From: Treponema sp. OMZ 798 | Lineage (GTDB): Bacteria; Spirochaetota; Spirochaetia; Treponematales; Treponemataceae | Assembly (NCBI RefSeq): GCF_024181385.1 | Contig: NZ_CP051305.1 | Coordinates: 2,666,001 to 2,730,000, forward strand | Reading direction: 5' to 3' | Length of the DNA stretch: 64,000 nucleotides | The notes under the pieces: model-generated | Told to the model about the DNA's origin: nothing | Databases searched by the model: none | The model's input: only the letters and a program-made list of their open reading frames with translations | Position numbers and translations under genes: made by a program | Shown: positions 19,228 through 28,273 of the stretch, piece by piece | How positions within the stretch are numbered: the first letter of the stretch is position 1 | Layout: every line of letters starts with the position of its first letter

Positions 19228-20094
19228 TTACAGTTCTTCTATTTCTTGAATGCTGAGGCCTGTCCCTTCTGCTATTTTAGCAATATCAATACCAAGCCGC
19301 TTAAAGGCTGCAGCAGTTTCAAGCTTATTTTGGTAAGCACCTTGTGATATGCCTTGTGCTACACCTTCGCGATAACCCTCACTTATACATGATGCCCTGT
19401 CGTTTTCATATTTCATGCGGGAGTCATAGAGCCATTTTTCTTTCGGGCTCATTTCCATTACTATAATTTTATCATTTGCTTTTGCCATTACTTTAGAAGT
19501 TTCTGCCAGCATCTTTCTTACCTCCGGATTATCAGTTTCGATAAATTTAAGCCAGTTTAATAAGCGTTTTGTTTTATTATCCTTACACTGACCTTCTTTT
19601 AACAGCCTTGCCTTTTCAAGGTTTAATATATGTATCTCAAGTTTTGAAACTAAAGGCTCTTTTGTGTCTTGTTCAAGAATAACGTACTTATTATGCAAAC
19701 GCTTATTTTTATTAAAGCCTTCCCCTATTAAGTTTATTGTAATACACTTTGGAAGTTTTGTATAGTCTTGGCCTTGTTTGACACCTTCATTATACATCTT
19801 AGACCAATAATACAAGGTTCTTTCAGGGAAATCAAAGAGCCATCTGTTTTGAATCTCAATATCAACAAAAGTCCCATCTTTTAGTCTTAGTTTTATGTCC
19901 AAAACTCCTAACTTTTCACTTAAGAGTTCTTTATGAAACTCCTTATCCAGAAGTTCCAGCCCTGCGATGGTTTCAGGGGGAATGTCTAATATACATTCCA
20001 GTAAGTCCTGAAGTACATCCTTGTTTTCTTCCACTCCGAATACACGTTTAAAAGCATAGTCGTTACGGAGGGTTATTTTAAACGGTTGTGTCAT
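19228..20094 (-). CDS. Rpn-family PD-(D/E)XK nuclease (transposase-like), copy 2
   Basis: 288 aa from ATG 20094, which has GGAGG five nt upstream; the ATG at 20106 lies in that ribosome site. It is clearly paralogous to the 11840-12694 gene: ITLRNDYAFKRVFGVEENKD, GVLDIKLRLKDGTFVDIEIQ, and SPKEKWLYDSRMKYENDRAS. The C-terminal helical module differs (AKIAEGTGLSIQEIEEL). The active-site Asp and Glu-x-Gln are intact, so both copies may be active nucleases. The surrounding gene order is unrelated to copy 1. Confidence 0.85.
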   Translation of the reverse strand: MTQPFKITLRNDYAFKRVFGVEENKDVLQDLLECILDIPPETIAGLELLDKEFHKELLSEKLGVLDIKLRLKDGTFVDIEIQNRWLFDFPERTLYYWSKMYNEGVKQGQDYTKLPKCITINLIGEGFNKNKRLHNKYVILEQDTKEPLVSKLEIHILNLEKARLLKEGQCKDNKTKRLLNWLKFIETDNPEVRKMLAETSKVMAKANDKIIVMEMSPKEKWLYDSRMKYENDRASCISEGYREGVAQGISQGAYQNKLETAAAFKRLGIDIAKIAEGTGLSIQEIEEL

Positions 20095-20136
20095 ATCAAC
20101 CTCCATAAAATTTATTTAGAAAGAGAAAATTTCTCC

Positions 20137-20161
20137 CCTTTCATAATTATTGTATGAAGAG
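20137..20161 (-). repeat. second copy of the 25-nt Rpn upstream sequence
   Basis: Identical to 12737-12761. Flanking bases are also similar on both sides (AAAATTT before, a CTTGCA/TTTGCA word after), so the homology extends past the identical block at lower identity. Confidence 0.7.
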
Positions 20162-20223
20162 CTTGCAATGGATAGTAAAATTGAAAAAAGAATTTATATT
20201 TTTTTGATAGATAATGGCTGCCC

Positions 20224-21951
20224 CTACCTCTGCACCCTTCCCGAAGCATCTCCTTGTGCGAGTGTTAAAACCTCATCGAATGAAACTTGGTTAAAGTCTC
20301 CATTTATGGAATGTTTTAAGCAGGAGGCTGCCGAGGCAAAGTCTATTTGGGCTTGAGGTGAAAAGCCTTTTAGTTCGGCACAGATTAGGGCTGCAGCAAA
20401 GCTGTCGCCGCCTCCCAATCGGTCGACTACCTGCATTGTATATTTTTTGCTGAAATAGGCTTTACCTTCGGTGTAAAGCATTGCAGACCAGTTGTTTTCG
20501 CTTGCTGATGTTGATTCCCTCAAGGTTATTCCTACCTTTTTAAAGCCGAAAGTTTTACACAGTTCTGAAGCAACTTCCTCATAGCCATTTTCGTTCAGCT
20601 TGCCCGAATTTACATCAGTATTTTTTGAGGTGATTCCGAAAACTTTCTCAGCGTCTTCTTCATTTGAAATACAGATATCGACAAACTCGCAGATACGGCT
20701 CATTGTTTTTTTTGCTTCCTCGGTGCTCCACAGTTTTTTGCGGTAATTTAGGTCGCATGAAACGGTAATTCCCATTGTTCTTGCCGTCTTGCAGGCTTCA
20801 AGGCAAATTTCGGCGGCGTTTTTGCTTAGGGCAGGGGTGATCCCCGTAAAATGGAACCATGAGGCTCCTTTGAAAATCTCTTTCCAGTTAAAGTCATTCG
20901 GTGAGGCTTCGGCAATTGCAGAATTGGCCCTGTCGTATATTACTTTGGATGCCCGCTGAGAGGCTCCTTTTTCCAAAAAATAGATACCTACTCGGTTTCC
21001 TCCGCGGATTATGCCTGAAACATCTACACCGTACCGGCGTAAGGAGTTTACTGCTGCCTGACCGATTTCGTGGGAGGGGAGTTTTGTTATGTATGAGGAC
21101 TCCATTCCGAAGTTGGCTAAAGAAACGGCAACATTAGCTTCCGCCCCTCCGAAGACCAAGTCTAAGGTGTCGGCTTGAACAAAGCGGTTGAATCCTGTAG
21201 GGGATAGGCGTAGCATTATTTCACCCATTGTTACAACCCTCGGTGTTTTATTTGAAGATAGATGCTGTGCAGTCTTTGATGTTTTTGAATCGGAAGATGA
21301 GGCTGTTTTTTTAGGATTACGGGCTTCTTTTACCTTTTTTAAGGCAAGAACCGATTCTTCTTCTATTTTTTTAAAATTACCTGATTCTATAAGCTCTTTT
21401 GAAACCATCCAGCTTCCGCCACAAGCAATAACCTTAGAGAAGGCTGCATATTCTGCAATATTTTGGGCGTTTATTCCGCCTGTCGGCATGAATTTTATGT
21501 TCGGATAGGGGGCTGAAAGAGCCTTTACAAATTTTAAGCCTCCGGCAGCCTCAGCCGGGAAGAATTTTACGGTATTAAGGCCGAAACTCATGGCTTGTTC
21601 TATTTCTCCGGCTGTGGAAACTCCCGGGATTACCGGATATCCTGATTTGACGCAGTGTTCTACAACCTTGGGGTTTAATCCGGGGCTTACGATGAACTTG
21701 GCTCCCGCAGCAATAGCCTTGTCGGCTTGTTCGGGCGATAAGACCGTCCCTGCTCCTACAAGAAAATCGGGAAAGTTTTTTGAAAAAATTTGAATAGCTT
21801 TTTCGGCTGCTTCCGTTCTAAATGTGATTTCGGCACAAAGAAGACCGGCATTAGATAGCGATTTCCCCAACTGGAGAGCATCTTTTTCATCTTCTAAAAC
21901 TATGACCGGCACAATCCCTATTTTTTCGATTTTCTGCAAGATTTTGTTCAT
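20224..21951 (-). CDS. fused KDPG aldolase / 2-keto-3-deoxygluconate kinase
   Basis: 575 aa. Residues 1-210 are a complete KDPG/KHG aldolase: Glu41 in EITFRTEA and the Schiff-base Lys129 in VKFFPAEAAGG. A Ser/Thr/Lys-rich linker (about 211-237) leads to a complete PfkB-family sugar kinase (238-575) with FGGAEANVAVSLANFG and the catalytic Asp516 in RLGGGDSFAAAL. The kinase half resembles KdgK. Together they would phosphorylate 2-keto-3-deoxygluconate and split the product into pyruvate and glyceraldehyde 3-phosphate, the last two steps of uronate catabolism. The usual arrangement is two separate genes. No uronate genes lie nearby. Confidence 0.9.
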   Translation of the reverse strand: MNKILQKIEKIGIVPVIVLEDEKDALQLGKSLSNAGLLCAEITFRTEAAEKAIQIFSKNFPDFLVGAGTVLSPEQADKAIAAGAKFIVSPGLNPKVVEHCVKSGYPVIPGVSTAGEIEQAMSFGLNTVKFFPAEAAGGLKFVKALSAPYPNIKFMPTGGINAQNIAEYAAFSKVIACGGSWMVSKELIESGNFKKIEEESVLALKKVKEARNPKKTASSSDSKTSKTAQHLSSNKTPRVVTMGEIMLRLSPTGFNRFVQADTLDLVFGGAEANVAVSLANFGMESSYITKLPSHEIGQAAVNSLRRYGVDVSGIIRGGNRVGIYFLEKGASQRASKVIYDRANSAIAEASPNDFNWKEIFKGASWFHFTGITPALSKNAAEICLEACKTARTMGITVSCDLNYRKKLWSTEEAKKTMSRICEFVDICISNEEDAEKVFGITSKNTDVNSGKLNENGYEEVASELCKTFGFKKVGITLRESTSASENNWSAMLYTEGKAYFSKKYTMQVVDRLGGGDSFAAALICAELKGFSPQAQIDFASAASCLKHSINGDFNQVSFDEVLTLAQGDASGRVQR

Positions 21952-22080
21952 AAAAGCCTCTTTGTAAGTTTATTTTGCCCTTTATAATTTATATCGGAAT
22001 ATTCTACTATAAATCTTATTATTTGTTGGTTAAAGTAGAAAAAACTATTAAATATTCAAAAAAATATGTATAATGATGCC

Positions 22081-23254
22081 CGGAAATCAATTTTACTAAA
22101 ACCTGCCGATAATGTAGGTATGGAAAAGCGAAAATATATTTGATTACTTCAGCGACATCAAAATAATCAGCAATCACGACGGATATTTTTACAGCGTAAA
22201 CGAAGCTTTAAAAATATTATTACTTGGCTTTCTTTGCGGACGTAAAAACATTAGAGAAATACACGAGTGGGCAACTGAAGATATTATAAAAGAAAAACTT
22301 AGCAAAGAATTCGGCATAGAGAAAATACCTTGCTATTATTGGCTAACCTGTCTACTTAAATTGATAAACATAGACTCATTAAACGAATGTTTTATGAATA
22401 TGGCTGAAGCTCTTATCAAAGAATACGGTACAGAAAAACCTCTTACAATAGCAATAGACGGAAAAACTATCCGTTCAACAGATAAAATGAGCAGCTATGA
22501 AAGTCCGTTACACATAGTTTTAAGCTCAGGTTGCCGAATTTGATATAACATTGGCACAAAAATGTGTTAAAGGAAAGACAAATGAGATACCAACCGTTCA
22601 AGCTCTTATAAAAACTCTTAATATAAAAGGGCATATAATTGTTGCAGATGCCTTAAATTGTCAAAAAGAAACAACAAAAATCATAAAAGAAGGAAAAGGG
22701 GACTATTTATTATCTGTAAAAGGAAACCAACCTTTACTAAAAACGGATATTGAAGAATATGTTCAAGATGAAATTTTAAGACAACAAATGGACACGGCTT
22801 GTACGAGTGAAAAAAATCGTGAAAGAGTTGAAAAGCGAACAGCCTTCTGTACAACCAATTTAGGTTGGATGGATAATAAAAAAGAATGGGAAGGGTTAAG
22901 TTGTATTGGAGCTATTCATTCAGAGTTTAAGAGTAAGAAAGAAAAATCTGATTGATGAGGCATTATTATATTTCAAGTAGAAAACTTACAGCTGAAGAAC
23001 TATTGGAGATAGCAAGAAAAGAATGGGCTGTAGAAACCATGCATTGGTTATTAGATGTTCATTTTAGAGAAGACTTTTGCCGGCTTTTAGATAAAAATCT
23101 ACAACAAGCATTGAACATAGGACGAAAAGTAGCATTAAATTTGATATCGAGATACAAACAAAAAAATGCACCTAAAGCTTCTTTGTCACACATTATGTTT
23201 AAAGCTCTCATGGATATATCTTTTATCAAAAAAATATTACAAAATTGATTTCCG
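22081..23254 (+). mobile_element. decayed ISAs1-family insertion sequence
   Basis: Terminal inverted repeats CGGAAATCAATTTT (22081-22094) and its complement (23241-23254) bound a 1.17-kb element carrying a broken transposase. The 8-mer TAATGATG occurs just outside both ends (22071-22078 and 23258-23265) and may be the target duplication, although 2-3 extra bases lie between it and the repeats. The right end lies 21 nt from the -35 of the next lipoprotein gene. Confidence 0.75.
22120..23248 (+). pseudogene. ISAs1-family transposase, frameshifted
   Basis: Three open stretches in alternating frames reconstruct one ISAs1 transposase: VNEALKILLLGFLCGRKNIR to IAIDGKTIRSTDKM, then IVADALNCQKETTKI and LLSVKGNQPLLKTDI, then HYYISSRKLTAEELLEIARK and HWLLDVHFREDFCR. 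The catalytic Asp residues of both DGKT and VADA blocks are present, but frames break near 22530 and 22948. A third break near 22136 separates the only ATG (22120) from the N-terminus. Inactive as it stands. Confidence 0.8.
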
Positions 23255-23274
23255 TGATAATGATGATGCCGAGG

Positions 23275-23303
23275 TTGACATAAATGTGAAAAAATGGTAA
23301 TAA
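23275..23303 (+). promoter_or_regulatory. promoter of the TRL-like lipoprotein gene
   Basis: TTGACA (23275-23280), 17-nt spacer, TAATAA (23298-23303), 30 nt upstream of the ATG. The -35 lies just outside the IS right end. Confidence 0.6.
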
Positions 23304-23332
23304 TTTACAATAAATAATTTAAGGAGAGACTT

Positions 23333-23620
23333 ATGAAAAAGGTTGCTTTAGTTTTGTTTGTTGTACTTGCTGCTCTTTTAATTGTATCATGTTCAACAGT
23401 TAAACCGGTTGCAGGTGCTACAGGAATTGTAGGAAGAAAGACCGGTGAAGCTTCTCAGGCATTCTTTGGTCCTTATCCCATGAAAGGTGAGGGAGGAATC
23501 GCTCAGGCTGCCAAGAACGGCGGCATCACAAAAGTAGGAACAGTTGATATTAGAATTGACTATCCTGCAAGTCCTGCTATTCCCTATTATATCGTAACCA
23601 CAGTTGTTACAGGGGAATAA
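23333..23620 (+). CDS. TRL-like lipoprotein
   Basis: 95 aa. The signal sequence ends in the lipobox LLIVSC (Cys near residue 20). The mature part has GIAQAAKNGGITKVGTVD, the hallmark of the small TRL-like (tRNA-associated locus) lipoprotein family, whose function is unknown. AAGGAGAG precedes the ATG. It has its own promoter and a terminator directly after it, so it is a single-gene unit, probably well expressed. Confidence 0.8.
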   Translation: MKKVALVLFVVLAALLIVSCSTVKPVAGATGIVGRKTGEASQAFFGPYPMKGEGGIAQAAKNGGITKVGTVDIRIDYPASPAIPYYIVTTVVTGE

Positions 23621-23635
23621 GTTTTTTTAGCTTTA

Positions 23636-23670
23636 ACGGCTTCACTTTTTGATAGTGAGGCCGTTTTTTT
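23636..23670 (+). terminator. rho-independent terminator
   Basis: ACGGCTTCACT pairs with AGTGAGGCCGT across a 7-nt loop (one mismatch), followed by seven T. It closes the TRL-like gene. The next start codon lies only 7 nt downstream. Confidence 0.85.
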
Positions 23671-23677
23671 AGATTGT

Positions 23678-24199
23678 ATGAAAAAATATTTTTTTATTTT
23701 AATACCTTTTTTAATGTTATTTTCTTCGTGCTTGACCGGTCCTTCAGGAAAAGAGAAGGTTATAACGGCTTATATGGAATCGGGTAATATAAAGTATTAT
23801 ATTCGTCCGGGTAAAATGGTGTTACAAAATGAAAAAGATACATCAAGCCATGTGATGGCCGATTTTACCTATCAAATGAGACAGAGAGAATATGTTTCGG
23901 ATGCCTATTTTAATTTTACCTTAAATAATAAAGCAGATGCATTTGTTTTAAAAGCTTATTTTGTTTTAAACTCTGATGAAACCATAGAGCTTTTTGAGCT
24001 TAATACTCTGGATAGAAATCTATCTTTGGGGTACATAAGGGTTTCCACGGTTCTTAAAAAAGAAAAGATTAAAGATGTTTTAGAATCTTTGCATAAAGGT
24101 GAGGCTGTTTTGAAGGTGGAGCTTGATAATAATACCGAAAAGGAATTTATAGCTTCACAAGATTTAATAATCCGTATTGAAGAAGCTTTTTATAAATAA
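23678..24199 (+). CDS. hypothetical lipoprotein
   Basis: 173 aa. The signal sequence MKKYFFILIPFLMLFSSC ends in a spirochete-type lipobox. The mature protein is mixed alpha/beta with no recognised family. It has no Shine-Dalgarno and begins 7 nt after a terminator T run, so its expression depends either on read-through or on a promoter inside the terminator region; I saw no convincing one. It precedes the cyclase operon promoter. Confidence 0.65.
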   Translation: MKKYFFILIPFLMLFSSCLTGPSGKEKVITAYMESGNIKYYIRPGKMVLQNEKDTSSHVMADFTYQMRQREYVSDAYFNFTLNNKADAFVLKAYFVLNSDETIELFELNTLDRNLSLGYIRVSTVLKKEKIKDVLESLHKGEAVLKVELDNNTEKEFIASQDLIIRIEEAFYK

Positions 24200-24210
24200 C
24201 CATTAACCTA

Positions 24211-24238
24211 TTGACAATATCTAATATTAGAGTATCAT
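24211..24238 (+). promoter_or_regulatory. promoter of the cyclase pair operon
   Basis: TTGACA (24211-24216), 16-nt spacer, TATCAT (24233-24238), 66 nt before the GTG at 24305. No terminator is visible downstream until 32617, so one transcript could cover both cyclases, the CoA-disulfide reductase, the APC permease and the sulfur importer. Confidence 0.6.
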
Positions 24239-24304
24239 CTGTAAAATATCTATTGTTATGAATATGTTTATTGTATGCAAGATCTTTGCTTCTGGGGTAA
24301 GTGT

Positions 24305-26176
24305 GTGAAAAAGTTTGTTCTAGTTTCTATCTGTACCTTTTTTTTTTCTTCATGTATAAAACCTTATAATTCTGTGCCTAATCCTGTGGTCAAGGGTGTT
24401 TTTGACGCAGAAAATATTGCCGTAGGCGATATACAGGTTCTTGAAGGGGAGTGGATTTTTATTCCAAATAAATTTGTAGACCCTCTGGAAGATTTCGGTA
24501 AATATAGCCGTTATGAAAATATAAATACATCTTGGCATAAGTATGGAGACGGGCTGTCTGTTTACGGATATGGAACCTATGCCTTAAAAATAAAAAACCT
24601 TTCTTCAAACGGTGTATATGCAATAAAAACGGCAACGGTTTCTTCAGCCTTTATTGCATACCTTGAAGGTAAGGAAATTTATAGAAGCGGTGTTGTAGGT
24701 AATTCCCGCAAATTTGAAACCTTTAATTGGGATGCTCCGTTTATTACCCTTCCGACCTTTGGAAAGGAAGATGTAACATTAGTTTTTCATGTGTCTAATT
24801 TTAGTGATAATAAGGCCGGATTTTTAAAGCCCATAGAATTCGGTTTTTACTCTACCCTTTTAAATGCAAAAAATGCAAGCGTTTTAACTCTTACTATATT
24901 GGCCGGTATACTTTTGTTGGCTGCTGCATTTTTTATTTCTCTTTCTATTTTTTATCCTAAAGAAAAACAATCCCTTTATTTCGGTTTGTTGGCCGCTAAT
25001 TTTTGTTTAAGGATTTGCTGCTATGATGAATTTTTACTTACAACAATAATACCCGGTATCAGCGGAGAAGCTCTTTTTAAAATAGGCTATATAACACTTT
25101 CATTGGGGATTATTTTTGTATCATTTTTTATACATAACCTTTTTAGCAAAATAAAAAGCAGATATTGGGTTGTTATGCTTTTTCCCGGAATATTGTACAT
25201 TATCATAAATATTTTTGCGCCCATGAGAGTTTCTGCTATCCTTCTTCAGCCGGCTCAAATATATGTTCTATTGTTTGCCGCATATAATATAATAGTCGTC
25301 ATCAGGTCTGCTTTAAAAAAAGATACATCGGCTATTCTTTTTTTGACGGGATTTTCAATTTTTTTAATTTTAGGCATAAGGGATATTTTAATTGCAAATA
25401 GGATTATACAGGGCTTTTTTCTATCACATATAGGAGTTTTAGTCTTGTTGATTCCGATGGCTATTGTTGTTTTGAATAATTTTAGGGACAGCTCTAATAG
25501 GGTTATCGGAATTACGAAGCAGATAGAAGCTACAAACGAAGCTCTTGCAAAATTTGTTCCTAACGAATTTATGAGCTTTTTAAGAAAAAAACACGTTGAT
25601 ATTAAGTTGGGGGATAATATTTTAAAAGACATGTATATAGCCTTTATTCATTTAGGTGTTTATACAGGCTTGGAAACCGAAAAAGAAAGGTTGAGTCTTC
25701 TTAGAATTTATAATGATACTCTTGCAAATATCAATCCTATTATTCAGGCCCATAACGGATTTATTGACAAATACTTGACTGAAGGTTTAATGGTTCTTTT
25801 TTATGGTTCGGCAGATGATGTTATAAAGTGTATGCTTGAAATTAAATCTATAGTTCAGTTTGAAAATATGGACAGAGAAATAAGTAAATTGCCTAAAATA
25901 GATCTTGCTGTAGGTATTCATTATGGAAGGCTTATGCTTGGTACTATTGGAGAAGAAGAAAGAATGGACAGCACCGTTATATCCGATGTTGTTAATGTTG
26001 CTTCCAGACTTCATTTTTATGCTCTAAAAAAAGGAGTAAATATTTTTATCAGTGAAGTTGTCAAAAAAAATGTAATTAATCTGCCTCTAAATGAAGTAAA
26101 ATTTGAATATAACGGCTTGGTAAGATTTAGAGGAAAGGATGAGCCGGTTAGAATATATGAGGTAAAAAAATTATGA
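24305..26176 (+). CDS. 7TM-DISM membrane protein with class III cyclase domain lacking metal Asp (C2-like half)
   Basis: 623 aa from a GTG at 24305 that puts a lipoprotein-type signal (VLVSICTFFFSSC) at the N-terminus; an in-frame ATG lies ten codons upstream. An extracellular DISMED2-like beta domain (about 30-190) is followed by seven hydrophobic segments and a C-terminal class III nucleotidyl cyclase domain (about 430-620). Relative to the family, the first metal Asp is His449 (FIHLGVYT) and the second is Glu493 (KYLTEG). The substrate Lys489, Thr557 and the transition-state Asn564 and Arg568 (VVNVASRL) are kept. Alone it should be inactive. It overlaps the next cyclase gene by 4 nt. The Thr557/Lys489 pair is the class IIIb adenylyl cyclase type. 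Confidence 0.85.
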   Translation: MKKFVLVSICTFFFSSCIKPYNSVPNPVVKGVFDAENIAVGDIQVLEGEWIFIPNKFVDPLEDFGKYSRYENINTSWHKYGDGLSVYGYGTYALKIKNLSSNGVYAIKTATVSSAFIAYLEGKEIYRSGVVGNSRKFETFNWDAPFITLPTFGKEDVTLVFHVSNFSDNKAGFLKPIEFGFYSTLLNAKNASVLTLTILAGILLLAAAFFISLSIFYPKEKQSLYFGLLAANFCLRICCYDEFLLTTIIPGISGEALFKIGYITLSLGIIFVSFFIHNLFSKIKSRYWVVMLFPGILYIIINIFAPMRVSAILLQPAQIYVLLFAAYNIIVVIRSALKKDTSAILFLTGFSIFLILGIRDILIANRIIQGFFLSHIGVLVLLIPMAIVVLNNFRDSSNRVIGITKQIEATNEALAKFVPNEFMSFLRKKHVDIKLGDNILKDMYIAFIHLGVYTGLETEKERLSLLRIYNDTLANINPIIQAHNGFIDKYLTEGLMVLFYGSADDVIKCMLEIKSIVQFENMDREISKLPKIDLAVGIHYGRLMLGTIGEEERMDSTVISDVVNVASRLHFYALKKGVNIFISEVVKKNVINLPLNEVKFEYNGLVRFRGKDEPVRIYEVKKL

Positions 26177-28251
26177 CAGCCGAAAAGAAAAGGTTATTTT
26201 TAGGTTCTATCCCTTTTTGTTTTTTATTTATTCTTTTGTATTTAACTAATTTGTTTAAACCTATTTATGAACAAAAAATTATAGATTTGGAAGTAAAAAA
26301 AGGTAAGGTAAATATTCCCGCTAAGACTTTATCAGATTCTTCTCTTTTTTCTTTAAGCGGAGATTTATATTATACACCTAATCAGTTTTATTCATTAAAA
26401 AATAGTTCTGAAGAGGTTTATGTTAAGGTGCCGGGTGATTTTTTAAGTAAGGATTTAGGGAATGTGTTTGGTTACGGATCTTACGGTTTAGAATTATATG
26501 GTATGGATCCGGGGACCATCTATGCAATTCATGTTCCCCATATTTTTAGCAGCTGCAGTATTGTAATAAATGGAATAGATCTTGAAAGTCAAGGACAACC
26601 CGGTATAGATCGGGAAACGGAAAGTCCGGGAACCAGATCTTCTCAAATAGCTTTTAGACCGCTAAAAGATGGAACAGCCAATATAGTTATAAATGTTTCC
26701 AATTTTTTTAACAATAAAGGTTATATTTCGGCTCCGATTATTTTGGGGGAAGCAGCTCAAATAGGGACAATGTTTAGAGAAGACTTGATTTTTTATGGTA
26801 TGATATTTGCCGTGACTTTTTCGGTTGCCTTATTTTTCTTTATGCTCTCATTTTTTCATAAAAGTTCCTCCTTTGTAATTTGGTTTGCTTTGACATCTAT
26901 GGTGCTGGCCTGGCGCGGGATTTTCTTTTATCCTCATATTTTTGTTATTTTATTTCCTAATACCCCGTGGTTATTTAATTTTATTATGAGGTATGTTACC
27001 GTGCCTCTGCCTATAATTTTATTTACGGTTTTTATAAGTACAGCTTTAAAATTGCGGTATAAGATTCCTTATATCATTATATTATCAGTATCGGTTTTAT
27101 ATGCGGTTTCCACCATAGTTCTTCCGCCTGAGGTTTCCACATTTTTATTGGTTTACTACCAAATTTTTGCTTTGTTTTGTGTAAGTTATATTATCATCAT
27201 CGCAATAATAGGTTTGAAAAAGAAGAAAGAATTTTCCGTGTGGATATTTATTGCGACATCCGTATTATTTTTATTTGGTGTTTATGACCTATTGGTTTCT
27301 TTAGGTATTATACCGGGAGAATTTTTTATTCAGATAGGAACGGTTTTTGCAGTTATTATATTGTCGATAATGGTGTTGGATGACTATTCCGCTTCGATAA
27401 AGAAAATAGAAGACCTAAGTGTAGAAATGAAGCTTATAAACAGGTCTCTTATTCGGTTTGTGCCGGATCAAATTGTAGAACTTTTGAATAAAAAGTCCAT
27501 AACTGATGTTAAACTGGGAGATAGTGTTGAGCTTACAATGCCCATACTTTCAATAGATATTCGCTCCTTTACTCACACTTCAGAAAAACTTGCTCCCAAT
27601 CAAGTTTTTGAATTATTGAATGAGTATTTTGCATTGGTAGCTCCCATTGTTCGTAAATACAATGGTGTAATAACGAAGTACTTGGGAGACGGCTTTTTTG
27701 CTTTGTTTCCTGATGGTGCAAATGCTGCTCTTTTATGCGGAATAGCTATACAAAAGGCTATTCGAAATAACAGCATTGCAGCTCCTAATTCTTCTCCTTT
27801 AAGAATAGGTATAGGAATCGATATGGGAGATATTCTTTTAGGAACCATAGGTAACTCTACCCGTATGGATAGTATTATTATTTCCAATTCTTACCATGTT
27901 GCGGAAGTCTTGCAGGAGTCGACAAAAAAGTATTCTTCATGTATTATTATTTCCGATAGAATTTATGAGGCTCTTAATGATATTTCCGAGCATTATATCA
28001 GGCCCATACAAAGGGTTAAAAATTCATCGAACAAGGAAACTTTTTTGTATGAGGTTTATGATTGCGATGATGACCTTATTCGAGATTTAAAATACAGCAC
28101 TCAGTCCTATATGGAAAGTGCTTTAAAGGCTTTATCGAATGAAGGACTTGAATCTGCCGCTAAATACTTTGATAAGGTTTTAGGTATATTCCCAAACGAT
28201 TCTGTTGCTCTGTATTATAAAAAAATATTTGAAAAGATAAGTACGCGATAA
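26173..28251 (+). CDS. 7TM-DISM membrane protein with class III cyclase domain lacking Asn/Arg (C1-like half)
   Basis: 692 aa; its ATG overlaps the previous stop (ATGA), so the two are translationally coupled. Same architecture as its neighbour: N-terminal anchor, outer DISMED2-like domain, seven membrane segments, class III cyclase domain (about 440-630). There is also a C-terminal TPR-like helix pair (about 650-690). Both metal-binding Asp are present: Asp462 (SIDIRSFT) and Asp506 (KYLGDGFFALF), 44 residues apart as usual. The positions of the partner's Thr, Asn and Arg are Ile568, His575 and Val579, so the transition-state half is lost. It complements the upstream protein exactly. A homodimer should lack both Asn and Arg. 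Confidence 0.85.
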   Translation: MTAEKKRLFLGSIPFCFLFILLYLTNLFKPIYEQKIIDLEVKKGKVNIPAKTLSDSSLFSLSGDLYYTPNQFYSLKNSSEEVYVKVPGDFLSKDLGNVFGYGSYGLELYGMDPGTIYAIHVPHIFSSCSIVINGIDLESQGQPGIDRETESPGTRSSQIAFRPLKDGTANIVINVSNFFNNKGYISAPIILGEAAQIGTMFREDLIFYGMIFAVTFSVALFFFMLSFFHKSSSFVIWFALTSMVLAWRGIFFYPHIFVILFPNTPWLFNFIMRYVTVPLPIILFTVFISTALKLRYKIPYIIILSVSVLYAVSTIVLPPEVSTFLLVYYQIFALFCVSYIIIIAIIGLKKKKEFSVWIFIATSVLFLFGVYDLLVSLGIIPGEFFIQIGTVFAVIILSIMVLDDYSASIKKIEDLSVEMKLINRSLIRFVPDQIVELLNKKSITDVKLGDSVELTMPILSIDIRSFTHTSEKLAPNQVFELLNEYFALVAPIVRKYNGVITKYLGDGFFALFPDGANAALLCGIAIQKAIRNNSIAAPNSSPLRIGIGIDMGDILLGTIGNSTRMDSIIISNSYHVAEVLQESTKKYSSCIIISDRIYEALNDISEHYIRPIQRVKNSSNKETFLYEVYDCDDDLIRDLKYSTQSYMESALKALSNEGLESAAKYFDKVLGIFPNDSVALYYKKIFEKISTR

Positions 28252-28273
28252 AATTTATTTTAAGGAGTAGTTT

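Noticed and set aside
20150-20356. Short plus-strand ORF upstream of Rpn copy 2
   Set aside because: It overlaps the end of the aldolase-kinase gene and its sequence is the reverse of that gene.
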